A DNA stretch of 42,883 nt from JBEKHI01 sp050012355 (GTDB lineage Bacteria > Actinomycetota > Actinomycetes > Streptosporangiales > Streptosporangiaceae), in contig JBEKHI010000015.1 of assembly GCA_050012355.1 (NCBI GenBank), positions 1 to 42,883 of the forward strand, written 5' to 3'. The notes under the pieces are model-generated. The model was not told the origin of the DNA. It saw nothing but the letters and a program-made list of their open reading frames with translations, and made no database searches. The position numbers and the translations under genes are program-made. How positions within the stretch are numbered: position 1 is the stretch's first letter; every line of letters starts with the position of its first letter. Shown here piece after piece: positions 16,628-24,697 of this stretch.

Positions 16628-16975
16628 CTAAGACCCGGCGTCGCTTGAATCGCTCATGGTAACGCCCGCCACAGACGGGTACTTAGACAGGCATTCTTCC
16701 AACCGGGCGATATCCGCGTTGGAGGCGTTGTTCACCTGATAGATCACCTGGCTCAGCGCGTATGGCTGCTTCTTCAGGTTTCCCACCGGGGTGGTATGCA
16801 CCTGCGGCAGCGTGGCGCACGCGGCGCGGATCTTCAGCCTAGCCGCGTTGGACGTGCCTGACTTAAAGGTGACCGCGAGCTGCTGTTGACCGAGCGCCGC
16901 GTCGAATTTCGAACACCCGGCGACCGCGGCGACGATCAGCACCGGTAGCACGACGACACGTAGTAGCACACGCAT
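16628..16975 (-). CDS. Small putative lipoprotein of unknown function
   Basis: The 115-residue protein begins MRVLLRVVVLPVLIVAAVAG followed by Cys21, a lipobox (VAGC). The mature domain of about 95 residues has two further cysteines that could form a disulfide (RAACATLP and LEECLSKYP) and a beta-alpha pattern (QLAVTFKSGTSNAARLKIRA, VAGVTM). The shape hints at a small ferredoxin-like fold, but I do not recognise a family. It lies on the same strand 112 bp upstream of the SsuA-like operon, which has its own candidate promoter, so a shared transcript is not required. It diverges from the GH15 gene. Confidence 0.72.
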   Translation of the reverse strand: MRVLLRVVVLPVLIVAAVAGCSKFDAALGQQQLAVTFKSGTSNAARLKIRAACATLPQVHTTPVGNLKKQPYALSQVIYQVNNASNADIARLEECLSKYPSVAGVTMSDSSDAGS

Positions 16976-17013
16976 GCCGCCAGCCTACGCTGCCGGGGGC
17001 GGCGGGCGACGAC

Positions 17014-17066
17014 GGGGGACGACCCCCGGAACCCGCTCTGCCAGCCCGGGGCGGACCCCGGAACCC
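17014..17066. repeat. Two similar GC-rich hairpins, direct repeat 34 bp apart
   Basis: GGGGGACGACCCCCGGAACCC (17014-17034) folds as GGGGG-ACGA-CCCCC. GGGGCGGACCCCGGAACCC (17048-17066) folds, with the preceding CC, as CCGGGG-CGGA-CCCCGG. Both carry the same 3' tail CGGAACCC. They lie between divergent genes, just before the GH15 start, so they are not simple end-of-gene terminators. They may be a leader or attenuator structure (inference). Confidence 0.45.
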
Positions 17067-17090
17067 CCAAGCGGCTAGTACCGTACATGC

Positions 17091-18920
17091 ATGCCGTCCC
17101 GTATAGAGGACTACGCCATCGTTGGCGACATGCAGACGTCCGCCTTGGTCAGCGCCGACGGATCGGTGGACTGGCTATGCCTGCCCCGGTTCGACTCTGG
17201 CGCGTGTTTCGCCGCTCTGCTCGGCACCGACGACCATGGCTCGTGGCTGCTCGCGCCCACCGGTACCGCCAGCCATTCCCGTCGCTACGCCGGTGACACC
17301 CTGATACTCGAAACGACGTGGGAAACGCCTACCGGGTCGGCGCGCGTGATCGATTTCATGCCGCCGCGGAACGGCAGCCAGCCGTCCCTGATCCGGATCG
17401 TGGAGGGCGTGTCCGGCACGGTGGAGATGCACACCACACTCCGGTTTCGTTTCGGCTACGGCCAGATCGTGCCGTGGGTACACGCGATTCCGGGCGGAAT
17501 CCGGGCGCTCGCCGGCCCCGACTCGGCGTGGCTGAGCTCCCCTATATCGCTGGAAGGCGCGAACATGGCCCACGAGGCCACGTTCACCGTCAGCGCGGGA
17601 GACCGGGTCCCGTTCACACTGTGCTATGAGCCGTCGCACCTTCCCGAGCCGATATGCCCATCGCCGTTTGGTCAACTTAAAGAAACCACTAAATTCTGGG
17701 AAAGCTGGGTACAAAGCTGTACTTATACCGGCGAATACCGCGAAGCGGTTATTCGTTCTCTCATCACGCTGAAAGCGCTGACTTATCAGCCGACCGGCGG
17801 GATCGTCGCGGCGGCCACCACATCGCTGCCGGAGGATCTCGGCGGCGTGCGAAACTGGGACTACCGGTTCTGCTGGCTGCGGGACGCCACGATCACGCTC
17901 GAGGCACTGCTGCGCACCGGTTTCACCGACGAGGCGGCGGCGTGGCGGGCCTGGCTCGCCCGGGCGGTCGCCGGGGACCCCGCCGACGTGCAGATCATGT
18001 ACGGCGTGGCGGGTGAGCGGCGGCTGTCGGAGTGGGAGGCCGAATGGCTGCCCGGGTATGAGAACTCGGCCCCGGTGCGGATCGGAAACGCGGCCGCCGG
18101 GCAGTTCCAGCTGGACGTGTACGGCGAGGTCATCGACGCGATCTACCTGTCGGTGAAGAATGGCCTGCAGCCGGACTCGCACACCTGGTCGCTGGTGAAG
18201 GCATTGCTCGGCTTCGTGGAAGAGCACTGGGACGACCCGGACGACGGGCTGTGGGAGGTGCGCGGCGGGCGGCGCCATTTCGTGCACTCCAAGGTAATGG
18301 CCTGGGTCGCCTTCGACCGGGGCAGCGAGCTCGCGCTCACGATGTCCGAGCCGAAGCTGGCGGCGCGGTGGCGCGGCTTCGCCGAGCGAGTTCACGGCCA
18401 GGTACTTGAGCAGGGTTACGACGCCGAGCTCGGCGCGTTCGTCCAGTACTACGGCGGAACCGAGCTGGACGCGGCGGTACTGCTGATCGGCGAGACCGGC
18501 TTCCTGCCGCCGGACGATCCGCGGTTCGCGTCGACGGTCAACGTGCTGCGCACCCAGCTGGTCACCGATGGATTCCTGCGCCGGTACTCCGCGTCGGAGA
18601 CCGACGGCTCGTCGGTGGACGGGCTGCCCGGCTCGGAGGGCGCGTTCCTGGCCTGCAGCTTCTGGCTGGTGAACGCCCTCGACCTGGCGGGTTCCAACGA
18701 CGCGGCCCGTGAGCTGTTCCACAAGCTGCTCTCGATCCGCAACGACGTGGGGCTGCTCAGCGAGGAATACGACCCGCGGTACTCCCGGCTGGTGGGGAAC
18801 ACCCCGCAAGCCTTCAGCCACGTGCCGCTGATCCAGGCGGCACTCAACCTGTCCGGCCACCAAGAGCACCAGCGGCGGCGCAACATGGCCGACGATGTGC
18901 GCCGGACGGTATCCGGCTAA
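17091..18920 (+). CDS. Glycoside hydrolase family 15 protein (trehalase/glucoamylase-like)
   Basis: The 609-residue protein begins MPSRIEDYAIVGDMQTSALV and SADGSVDWLCLPRFDSGACF, the start of the trehalase-like N-terminal beta domain. The (alpha/alpha)6 barrel follows, with NWDYRFCWLRDATITLEALL, EGAFLACSFWLVNAL and SEEYDPRYSRLVGNTPQAFS. Actinobacterial GH15 enzymes of this type include cytosolic trehalases as well as glucan 1,4-alpha-glucosidases. No signal peptide is seen, which favours an intracellular alpha-glucoside such as trehalose. A TAGTAC box lies a few bases before the ATG and no Shine-Dalgarno sequence is obvious, so the message may be nearly leaderless. The sulfotransferase follows after 7 bp, suggesting one transcript. 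Confidence 0.9.
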   Translation: MPSRIEDYAIVGDMQTSALVSADGSVDWLCLPRFDSGACFAALLGTDDHGSWLLAPTGTASHSRRYAGDTLILETTWETPTGSARVIDFMPPRNGSQPSLIRIVEGVSGTVEMHTTLRFRFGYGQIVPWVHAIPGGIRALAGPDSAWLSSPISLEGANMAHEATFTVSAGDRVPFTLCYEPSHLPEPICPSPFGQLKETTKFWESWVQSCTYTGEYREAVIRSLITLKALTYQPTGGIVAAATTSLPEDLGGVRNWDYRFCWLRDATITLEALLRTGFTDEAAAWRAWLARAVAGDPADVQIMYGVAGERRLSEWEAEWLPGYENSAPVRIGNAAAGQFQLDVYGEVIDAIYLSVKNGLQPDSHTWSLVKALLGFVEEHWDDPDDGLWEVRGGRRHFVHSKVMAWVAFDRGSELALTMSEPKLAARWRGFAERVHGQVLEQGYDAELGAFVQYYGGTELDAAVLLIGETGFLPPDDPRFASTVNVLRTQLVTDGFLRRYSASETDGSSVDGLPGSEGAFLACSFWLVNALDLAGSNDAARELFHKLLSIRNDVGLLSEEYDPRYSRLVGNTPQAFSHVPLIQAALNLSGHQEHQRRRNMADDVRRTVSG

Positions 18921-18927
18921 GCCACCG

Positions 18928-19803
18928 ATGGTCGCCTCCCGCCACATCCTTATCGTCAACGCACGCAAGGTCACCCGGCCAGTGTTCGTGGTTGGCGCAC
19001 CCCATTCCGGTGCGGAGGCGATCGGGCGTGCGCTCAAGGGCTCTGACGGGTTCCACATGACGATCGGGCAGCGCAGCGTGCTGCACGCGGTCTACGCGTT
19101 CGCGCGCCGGCCGTCGCAGTACGTCGGGCGGGGCGCGGCGATCGCCACCGTGCTGCGGGACGCGTTCGCGCAAGGCTGGCAGCTGTCGGCGGCCAGCTGC
19201 CTGGACTGCGGTCCCGAGTGCCGCGCCGCCGCCGGGCTGCGGGTCGGCGACATCGGACCGTGCGCCTCCTCGCGCGGGCTGTCCCGCTACGGAGACGCGA
19301 GCGCCGACCTCGCGTACTGCTCGGACACGCTCATCATCGCGTTTCCCGACGCGCAGATCGTCCAGGTCATCAGGGACGGCCGCGACGTGGTGGCCGCCAT
19401 GCTCGCCGACCCGGCGGTGATGACCTGGTTCCGGCCCAGCTTCGTGAACCTCGACGAGGAGTGCCCGCACCCGTTTTTCGGCGTGGAGACCGAGAACGAA
19501 CGGGAGGCGTGGCCGACCCTGTCCGACGCGGGCAAGTGCGCGCTGCGCTGGCGGTGGATCATCAGGCAGGCCGCGAAGCTGCACCACGACCTGCCCGACA
19601 CGCAGCTCAAGACCGTCCGCTACGAAGAAATGGCCCGCGATCCAGCCGGCACCGCCCGTGCGCTCACCGACTTCACCGGCACACCGGTCCAGCAGCTGCC
19701 GAAGGTGGGTCCACCGGGCCTGTGGCGCCACACCCTGACCCCAGCTCAGCTGGACGACATCACCCAGATCGCCGGCGAGGAGCTGCGCCGCCTGGGTTAC
19801 TGA
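18928..19803 (+). CDS. Sulfotransferase family protein with a four-cysteine insert
   Basis: The protein has about 291 residues from ATG 18928. The N-terminal VFVVGAPHSGAEAIGRAL is a P-loop-like PAPS 5'-phosphosulfate site, IVQVIRDGRDVVAAM carries the conserved Arg-Asp of the 3'-phosphate site, and RYEEMARDP is the usual C-terminal motif. The family transfers sulfate from PAPS to sugars, lipids or tyrosine. Unusual is a stretch around residues 90-130 with CLDCGPEC, a later GPCASS and YCSD, which could bind zinc or form disulfides. It follows the GH15 gene by 7 bp. Its 3' end overlaps the convergent ABC exporter by 7 bp. The acceptor is unknown. Confidence 0.82.
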   Translation: MVASRHILIVNARKVTRPVFVVGAPHSGAEAIGRALKGSDGFHMTIGQRSVLHAVYAFARRPSQYVGRGAAIATVLRDAFAQGWQLSAASCLDCGPECRAAAGLRVGDIGPCASSRGLSRYGDASADLAYCSDTLIIAFPDAQIVQVIRDGRDVVAAMLADPAVMTWFRPSFVNLDEECPHPFFGVETENEREAWPTLSDAGKCALRWRWIIRQAAKLHHDLPDTQLKTVRYEEMARDPAGTARALTDFTGTPVQQLPKVGPPGLWRHTLTPAQLDDITQIAGEELRRLGY

Positions 19804-21716
19804 CCTGGGGTTACTCGCCCGCTGGTCTCCTGGGTGGCGAACTGGGTGCGGTAGAGCTCGGCGTACAGGTCGCCGGCCGCGAGCAGGTCGGCGTGGCGGC
19901 CGCGTTCGACGATGCGGCCGTCCTCGACAACCAGGATCTGGTCCGCCTCGCGGACGGTGGACAGCCGGTGGGCGATCACCAGGCTCGTCCGGCCCGTCAG
20001 GGCCGCCTTCAGCGCGCGTTGCACGGCGGCCTCCGATTCGGAGTCCAGATGGGCGGTCGCCTCATCGAGCACCACGATCGACGGGGCTTTCAGCAGCAAC
20101 CGGGCCAAGGCGACACGCTGCTTCTCGCCGCCGGACAGCCGGTAGCCCCGGTCGCCGACCACGGTGTCGAGTCCGTCGGGCAGCACCGAGATGAGGTGCC
20201 AGATCTGCGCCGCCTCGCACGCCTCGATCAGCTCGGCCTCGGACGCCTGCGGGCGCGCGTACAGCAGGTTGGCGCGGATCGTGTCGTGGAACAGGTGCGC
20301 GTCCTGGGTGACTACGCCGACCACGTCGTGCAGCGACTCGAGTGTCACGTCGCGCAGGTCGTAGCCGCCGATCTTCACCGTGCCCTCGTCGGGGTCGTAT
20401 AGCCGGGCGACCAGGTTGGTGATCGTGGTCTTGCCCGCGCCGGACGGGCCGACCAGCGCGGTGAGCTGCCCGGACGGCGCGGTGAAGCTGAGGTCATGCA
20501 GCACGCCGACGCCGACGTCGGTCCGCTCGGCGACGGGCAGCGCGATGGACTCCAGCGAGGCTAGCGAGACGTCCTTGGCGAGCGGATAGCGGAACGACAC
20601 GTGATCGAACTCGATGTCCGGCGCCACCTCGGGGGTCCCGGTCGTTCTCGGGAGCGATATCGCGTCCGGCTTCTCCTCGACCAGCGGCTTGAGGTCGAGC
20701 ACCTCGAAGACCCGGTCGAAGCTGACCAGCGCGGTCATCACCTGGATCTGCACGCTGCTCAGCGAGGTGATCGGCCCGTACACCCGGCTGAGCAGGGCGG
20801 TGAGCGCGACCAGGGTGCCGATCTGGAAGGTGCCGTCGATGACCAGCGAGCCGCCGACCCCATAGACGATCGCGGTGACCAGCGCGGCCAGCAGGGTGAG
20901 CGAGATGAACAGCACCTGCCCGTACATGGCTTGGGTGACGCCGATGTCGCGGACTTGCGCCGCGCGGCCCGCGAAGGTCGCCGACTCATCGCGCGGGCGG
21001 CCGAAGAGCTTGACCAGCATGGCGCCGGCCACGTTGAACCGTTCGGTCATCGTGGAGCCCATCTGGGCATCCAGTTGCATTGATTCCCGGGTCAGCCGCT
21101 GCAGCCGCCTGCCGACCATCCGGGTGGGCAGGATGAATATCGGGACGAGCACCAGGGCGATCAGGCTGACCTCCCAGGACAGATAGAACAACGCCACCAG
21201 GATGAGCACCAGGCTGATGGCGTTGGACACCACGCCGGACAAGGTCGACGTGATGGCCTGCTGCGCGCCGACCACGTCGCCGTCAAGCCTGCTGACCAGC
21301 GAACCGGTCTGGGCCCGGGTGAAGAAGGCGATCGGCTGCCGCTGCACGTGGTCGAAGACCTCGGTGCGCAGGTCGTAGATGAGGCTTTCGCCGATCCGGG
21401 CGGAGAACCAGCGGATCACGAAGCCCAGCAGCGCGTCAAAGACCGCCACCGCGGTCACGATCACCGCCACGGTTACCACGATGCTGTCGCGGCGGGCGAC
21501 GATGCCGTCGTCGATGAGGTAGCGCAGCAGCAGCGGGTTAACCACGGTGATCGAGGCGTCCACGCAGGTGGCGATGAGGAACGCGACCAATAGCCACCGG
21601 TAAGGCCTAGCGTAGGAAGCGATCCGTTTGACCGTTCCCGGCTTGAGCTTCTGCTTGGTGACGCTGGGGTCCATCCGCAGACCCCGCATCATGACCATAT
21701 TTCCCCGTCCGTACAC
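19797..21716 (-). CDS. ABC exporter, fused membrane and ATPase domains
   Basis: The protein has about 630 residues. Six membrane helices occupy roughly residues 35-320 (WLLVAFLIATCVDASITVV, LVLILVALFYLSWEVSLIAL). The nucleotide-binding domain has Walker A GPSGAGKTTI, Q-loop GVVTQDAHLFHD, signature LSGGEKQRVALARLLL, Walker B IVVLDEATAHLD and H-loop VIAHRLSTV. This is the homodimeric or paired MsbA/LmrA-like exporter type, with lipid or drug substrates. The start is uncertain: GTG 21716, or ATG 21698, 21692 or 21689; GGGGA at about 21701-21706 favours the last two. It is monocistronic and convergent with the sulfotransferase. Confidence 0.9.
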   Translation of the reverse strand: MYGRGNMVMMRGLRMDPSVTKQKLKPGTVKRIASYARPYRWLLVAFLIATCVDASITVVNPLLLRYLIDDGIVARRDSIVVTVAVIVTAVAVFDALLGFVIRWFSARIGESLIYDLRTEVFDHVQRQPIAFFTRAQTGSLVSRLDGDVVGAQQAITSTLSGVVSNAISLVLILVALFYLSWEVSLIALVLVPIFILPTRMVGRRLQRLTRESMQLDAQMGSTMTERFNVAGAMLVKLFGRPRDESATFAGRAAQVRDIGVTQAMYGQVLFISLTLLAALVTAIVYGVGGSLVIDGTFQIGTLVALTALLSRVYGPITSLSSVQIQVMTALVSFDRVFEVLDLKPLVEEKPDAISLPRTTGTPEVAPDIEFDHVSFRYPLAKDVSLASLESIALPVAERTDVGVGVLHDLSFTAPSGQLTALVGPSGAGKTTITNLVARLYDPDEGTVKIGGYDLRDVTLESLHDVVGVVTQDAHLFHDTIRANLLYARPQASEAELIEACEAAQIWHLISVLPDGLDTVVGDRGYRLSGGEKQRVALARLLLKAPSIVVLDEATAHLDSESEAAVQRALKAALTGRTSLVIAHRLSTVREADQILVVEDGRIVERGRHADLLAAGDLYAELYRTQFATQETSGRVTPGQ

Positions 21717-21776
21717 GCTTAGGTAAACCCTCCGCGCGACGTACGAGTTCCCAGTGGATGTCAGCCGGTAGCGAAC

Positions 21777-21998
21777 CTATTCGGCTTTCACCGCCTTCGC
21801 CCGGGTCGACCCGCCACGTCCTCGTAGCGCGACACCGGTTTCCTTCAGCAACCTGTGGATGAAGCCATACGATCTCCCCGTCGAGACCGCAAGCGTCCGG
21901 ATGGACTCGCCCGCGTCGTACCGGTCCTTGAGGTCATAAGCGAGCTTGTCACGGTCGTTACCCGTTACCCGTGTGCCCTTCCTGATGCCCTCGGCCAC
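21777..21998 (-). CDS. Small helix-turn-helix protein next to the ABC-F gene
   Basis: The 73-residue basic protein starts at GTG 21998, five bases after a perfect AGGAGG. A predicted helix-turn-helix covers LKDRYDAGESIRTLAVSTGR then SYGFIHRLLKETG, followed by a basic Gly/Arg tail (ALRGRGGSTRAKAVKAE). From memory, closely similar proteins are widespread in streptomycetes and relatives as an uncharacterised helix-turn-helix family. It lies 112 bp downstream of the ABC-F gene on the same strand, with a hairpin in the gap. DNA binding is likely; targets are unknown. Confidence 0.8.
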   Translation of the reverse strand: MAEGIRKGTRVTGNDRDKLAYDLKDRYDAGESIRTLAVSTGRSYGFIHRLLKETGVALRGRGGSTRAKAVKAE

Positions 21999-22031
21999 GT
22001 GTACCTCCTGTGATCTGGAGCCACCAATGCG

Positions 22032-22049
22032 TTACGGTCCCCCCCGTAA
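22032..22049 (-). terminator. Hairpin between ABC-F and HTH genes
   Basis: TTACGG (22032-22037) and CCGTAA (22044-22049) form a perfect 6-bp stem around a C-rich six-base loop. It lies 62 bp past the ABC-F stop and 34 bp before the HTH start, so it could end the ABC-F message or sit in the HTH leader. No T-tract follows, as is usual for high-GC actinomycetes. Confidence 0.4.
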
Positions 22050-22110
22050 TGATCAGGCATCGGTGCCCCGTTGACCACCCGTCCGTGGCTAATCGATCAC
22101 GTTTCTTTAT

Positions 22111-23709
22111 CTACGCGAGTGCGACGAGTTCGGAGAAATCGTTGCTCCAGGTGTCCTCGGTTCCCTCGGGCAGGACGATTACCCGTTCCGGGGAAAGCGC
22201 CTCTACCGCGCCCTCATCGTGAGTGACCAGCACAATGGCACCTTGATAACCGCGCAGCGCCGTCAGGATCTCTTCTCGGCTGGCGGGGTCAAGGTTGTTG
22301 GTCGGCTCGTCGAGCAGCAGCACGTTCGCGCCCGAGACAACCAGCAACGCGAGCGCGAGCCTGGTCTTCTCGCCGCCGGAAAGAACGCTGACCGGCTTTT
22401 CCACGTCTTCGCCGGAGAACAGGAATGAGCCGAGCACCTTCCGCCGTTCGGTATCGGCCAACTCGGGTGCGGCGGTACGCATGTTCTCGTCTATCGTGCG
22501 CTCGATTTCCAGCGTTTCGTGTTCCTGGGCGTAGTAACCGAGGCGAAGGCCATGCCCGGGCGACAATCTTCCGGTATCTGGCGGTTCAACCCCGGCCAGT
22601 ATGCGCAGCAGGGTGGTCTTGCCCGCGCCGTTCAGCCCGAGTATGACGACCCGGCTCCCCCGGTCCACCGCCACGTTCACGTCGGTGAACACCTCGAGTG
22701 AGCCGTAGGACTTGGACAGGCCCTCGGCCATCAGCGGGGTCTTGCCGCACGCGACGGGGGTGGGGAACCTGAGCCTGGCGACCTTGTCTTGCTGCCGCTC
22801 GTCATCGAGCCCGGCGAGCAGCCGTTCCGCTCGCTTGGCCATGCTCTGCGCGGCGCGGGCCTTGGTCGCCTTGGCCCGCATCTTGTCGGCCTGCGCCTGC
22901 AGCGCGGTCGCCTGGCGCTCGGCGTTGACACGCTCCCGCTTGCGGCGCCGCTCGTCGGTCTCCCGCTGGTCCAGGTACGCCTTCCAGCCGAGGTTGTAGA
23001 TGTCGAGCACGGACCGGTTGGCGTCCAGGTGGAACACCTTGTTCACCACGTCGCCGAGCAGCGCCACGTCGTGGCTGATGACGATGAGCCCGCCCCGGTA
23101 GTTCTTCAGGTGATCACGCAGCCAGACGATCGAGTCGGCGTCCAGGTGGTTAGTGGGCTCGTCGAGCAGCAAGGTCTCGGTGTCACCGAACAAGATGCGC
23201 GCCAGTTCCACCCGGCGGCGCTGTCCGCCGGACAGCGTGTGCAGCGGCTGATGCAGCACCCGGTCCGGCAGTCCAAGGCTGGCGGCGAGCGCGGCGGCCT
23301 CGGACTCGGCGGCGTACCCGCCGAGCACGGTCAGCCGGTCGGACAGGTTGCCGTACCTTCTGATGGCCCTTTCCGCGACGGCCGGATCGGGGTCCGACAT
23401 CCGCTCCTCGGCCTTCCGCAGCTGGGCGCGCACCTCGTCGAGGCCACGCGCCGACAGCACCCGGTCAAGCGCGAGGATCTCCAGGTCGCCCGTCCGCGGA
23501 TCCTGCGGCAGGTAGCCGACGGTACCGCTGCGCCGGATGGCGCCGGCCGCGGGCTGCGTCTCGCCCGCCAGCGTCTTGCACAGCGTGGTCTTACCCGCCC
23601 CGTTGCGCCCGACCAGGCCGATGCGGTCGCCCTCAGCGACCTGAAAAGAGGCGTCGCCCAGCAGCAGCCGGGCACCGGCGCGCAGTTCGACATTACTTGC
23701 GACAATCAC
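22111..23709 (-). CDS. ABC-F family ATPase (ribosome-associated type)
   Basis: The protein has about 532 residues from GTG 23709, nine bases after GGAG. It has two ABC domains and no membrane segment. Domain 1 has GRNGAGKTTL, LSGGQRRRVELARIL, TLLLDEPTNHLD and VISHDVALL. A charged helical linker (about residues 230-320, rich in Arg, Glu, Lys and Ala) follows. Domain 2 has GLNGAGKTTLL, LSGGEKTRLALALLV and VLLLDEPTNNLD. ABC-F proteins act on the ribosome, from translation-factor roles (EttA, Uup) to antibiotic resistance. This one resembles the housekeeping actinobacterial type rather than a known resistance determinant, but short motifs cannot settle that. The acVLRF1-like gene lies upstream on the same strand. 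Confidence 0.9.
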   Translation of the reverse strand: MIVASNVELRAGARLLLGDASFQVAEGDRIGLVGRNGAGKTTLCKTLAGETQPAAGAIRRSGTVGYLPQDPRTGDLEILALDRVLSARGLDEVRAQLRKAEERMSDPDPAVAERAIRRYGNLSDRLTVLGGYAAESEAAALAASLGLPDRVLHQPLHTLSGGQRRRVELARILFGDTETLLLDEPTNHLDADSIVWLRDHLKNYRGGLIVISHDVALLGDVVNKVFHLDANRSVLDIYNLGWKAYLDQRETDERRRKRERVNAERQATALQAQADKMRAKATKARAAQSMAKRAERLLAGLDDERQQDKVARLRFPTPVACGKTPLMAEGLSKSYGSLEVFTDVNVAVDRGSRVVILGLNGAGKTTLLRILAGVEPPDTGRLSPGHGLRLGYYAQEHETLEIERTIDENMRTAAPELADTERRKVLGSFLFSGEDVEKPVSVLSGGEKTRLALALLVVSGANVLLLDEPTNNLDPASREEILTALRGYQGAIVLVTHDEGAVEALSPERVIVLPEGTEDTWSNDFSELVALA

Positions 23710-23865
23710 GATCAACCACTCCAGATTGGGATATAACGGCACACTTCTCCCCCGACGCGAGTGCGACCGCTATACGGTGAGTGGCGACATACCCCCTAGG
23801 ATACCGCGTCGATCAGCCTGTTCCTGATCGCCTGGTACAGCCGCGGCCCGTCCTTCTACAGGACT

Positions 23866-23915
23866 GTCGATGGGTCATTGCTGGGGCTCTAGCGCCTGCG
23901 ATGGGACATCGCTGG
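23866..23915. repeat. Dimeric palindromic repeat, copy R3
   Basis: It starts GTCGATGGGTCATTGCTGG (23866-23884) and ends CGATGGGACATCGCTGG (23899-23915). It has the same 50-base length and arrangement as R1 and R4: two CGATGG-NN-CATCG-MTGG units with a CTA-containing spacer. It lies in the 233 bp between the acVLRF1 stop and the ABC-F start. The rest of that gap presumably holds the ABC-F promoter; no other structure was seen. Confidence 0.7.
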
Positions 23916-23942
23916 GGTCGCGGAAGGACCGCCGAACCGGGC

Positions 23943-24608
23943 TCACGCCTGCTCAGGGAGCCAGGCGCGGATGGCGGTGAAGGCGGCGGGGGTGGCCTTG
24001 AGCACCGCGAGCCTGGGGTCGGGGACGGTCAGGAAGCGGTCGACCGCCAGGTTCAAGTACGGTGCCAGCCGCTGATCGTCACGCAGGCCCGCGATCGTTC
24101 GCTTGTCGCCGCCGAGCACCACGACGTCGAGCGCGCGGGCGGCGAACACGCCGGCCGCCGCGTCGGCCGCCGACTTGAGCGCCTCCGCCACCTGCTTCTC
24201 CCGGCGGCGGGCGAACCGTTGCTGCGACCAGCCACCAGCCGCGCTGCGGCCGTGCACGTTGCGGCTGCCGGTCTTGGACGCGACGAGACTAGGCGGCGAG
24301 CCGGTGAACACTCCGGCCGCGTACCCGCCGAGCCGCACCAGCAGCACTCCGGTCGTACGCGGGGCGAAAGCATGAGCGACGATGGCGTCCGCGAGCGTCT
24401 CGAGCGCCGTGTCCCCCAGGCCAGGTACTGGCGGGAACGGCGGGTGCAGTTCCGCGACGACGCCGTCGGTCGCGGTGAGAGTGACGACGGCGTCGTCGCC
24501 CGCTACCGAGGCTCCCCGGTGACGCTCGGTGAATGATTCCACCCATCTAGGCAGACGTTCCGGGGCGATTTCCACCCAGCGACCGCCACGACCTGCGGGG
24601 TTCTTCAC
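23943..24608 (-). CDS. acVLRF1-like peptidyl-tRNA hydrolase/release factor
   Basis: The protein has about 221 residues. GRGGRWVEIAPERLPRWV at the N-terminus, FAPRTTGVLLVRLGGYAAGV, the loop GGWSQQRFARRREKQV (about residues 125-140) and DVVVLGGDKRTI match actinobacterial Vms1-like release factors. In that family a Gln in the GGxSQxRF loop is needed to cleave peptidyl-tRNA on stalled 50S subunits during ribosome quality control. I chose GTG 24608 because AAGGCGG lies six bases before it. The alternative ATG 24644 touches a palindrome in the divergent control region. It lies upstream of the ABC-F gene and diverges from an SseB-like gene. Confidence 0.82.
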   Translation of the reverse strand: MKNPAGRGGRWVEIAPERLPRWVESFTERHRGASVAGDDAVVTLTATDGVVAELHPPFPPVPGLGDTALETLADAIVAHAFAPRTTGVLLVRLGGYAAGVFTGSPPSLVASKTGSRNVHGRSAAGGWSQQRFARRREKQVAEALKSAADAAAGVFAARALDVVVLGGDKRTIAGLRDDQRLAPYLNLAVDRFLTVPDPRLAVLKATPAAFTAIRAWLPEQA

Positions 24609-24644
24609 TACTGACCGCCTTATCGTGTTTACTATCCGTACCAT

Positions 24645-24661
24645 TGCGCTTGGCAAGCGCA
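24645..24661. promoter_or_regulatory. Palindrome in the acVLRF1/sseB-like divergent region
   Basis: TGCGCTTGGCAAGCGCA is an 8-bp perfect inverted repeat around one base. On the minus strand it directly follows TTGACA, a possible -35 for the acVLRF1 gene. On the plus strand it lies about 37 bp before the SseB-like ATG. It fits a dimeric repressor site controlling both genes; the protein is unknown. Confidence 0.5.
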
Positions 24662-24697
24662 TGTCAACGCCCCACGAAACCACGAGGTACACATCAC

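Noticed and set aside
17175..19058. A 627-codon minus-strand open frame opposite the GH15 gene
   Set aside because: It is a shadow caused by high GC; the plus strand has full GH15 motifs.
24608..24644. ATG 24644 as start of the acVLRF1-like gene
   Set aside because: It touches the divergent palindrome and has no ribosome site; GTG 24608 has AAGGCGG at the right distance and gives the usual short N-terminus. It remains possible.
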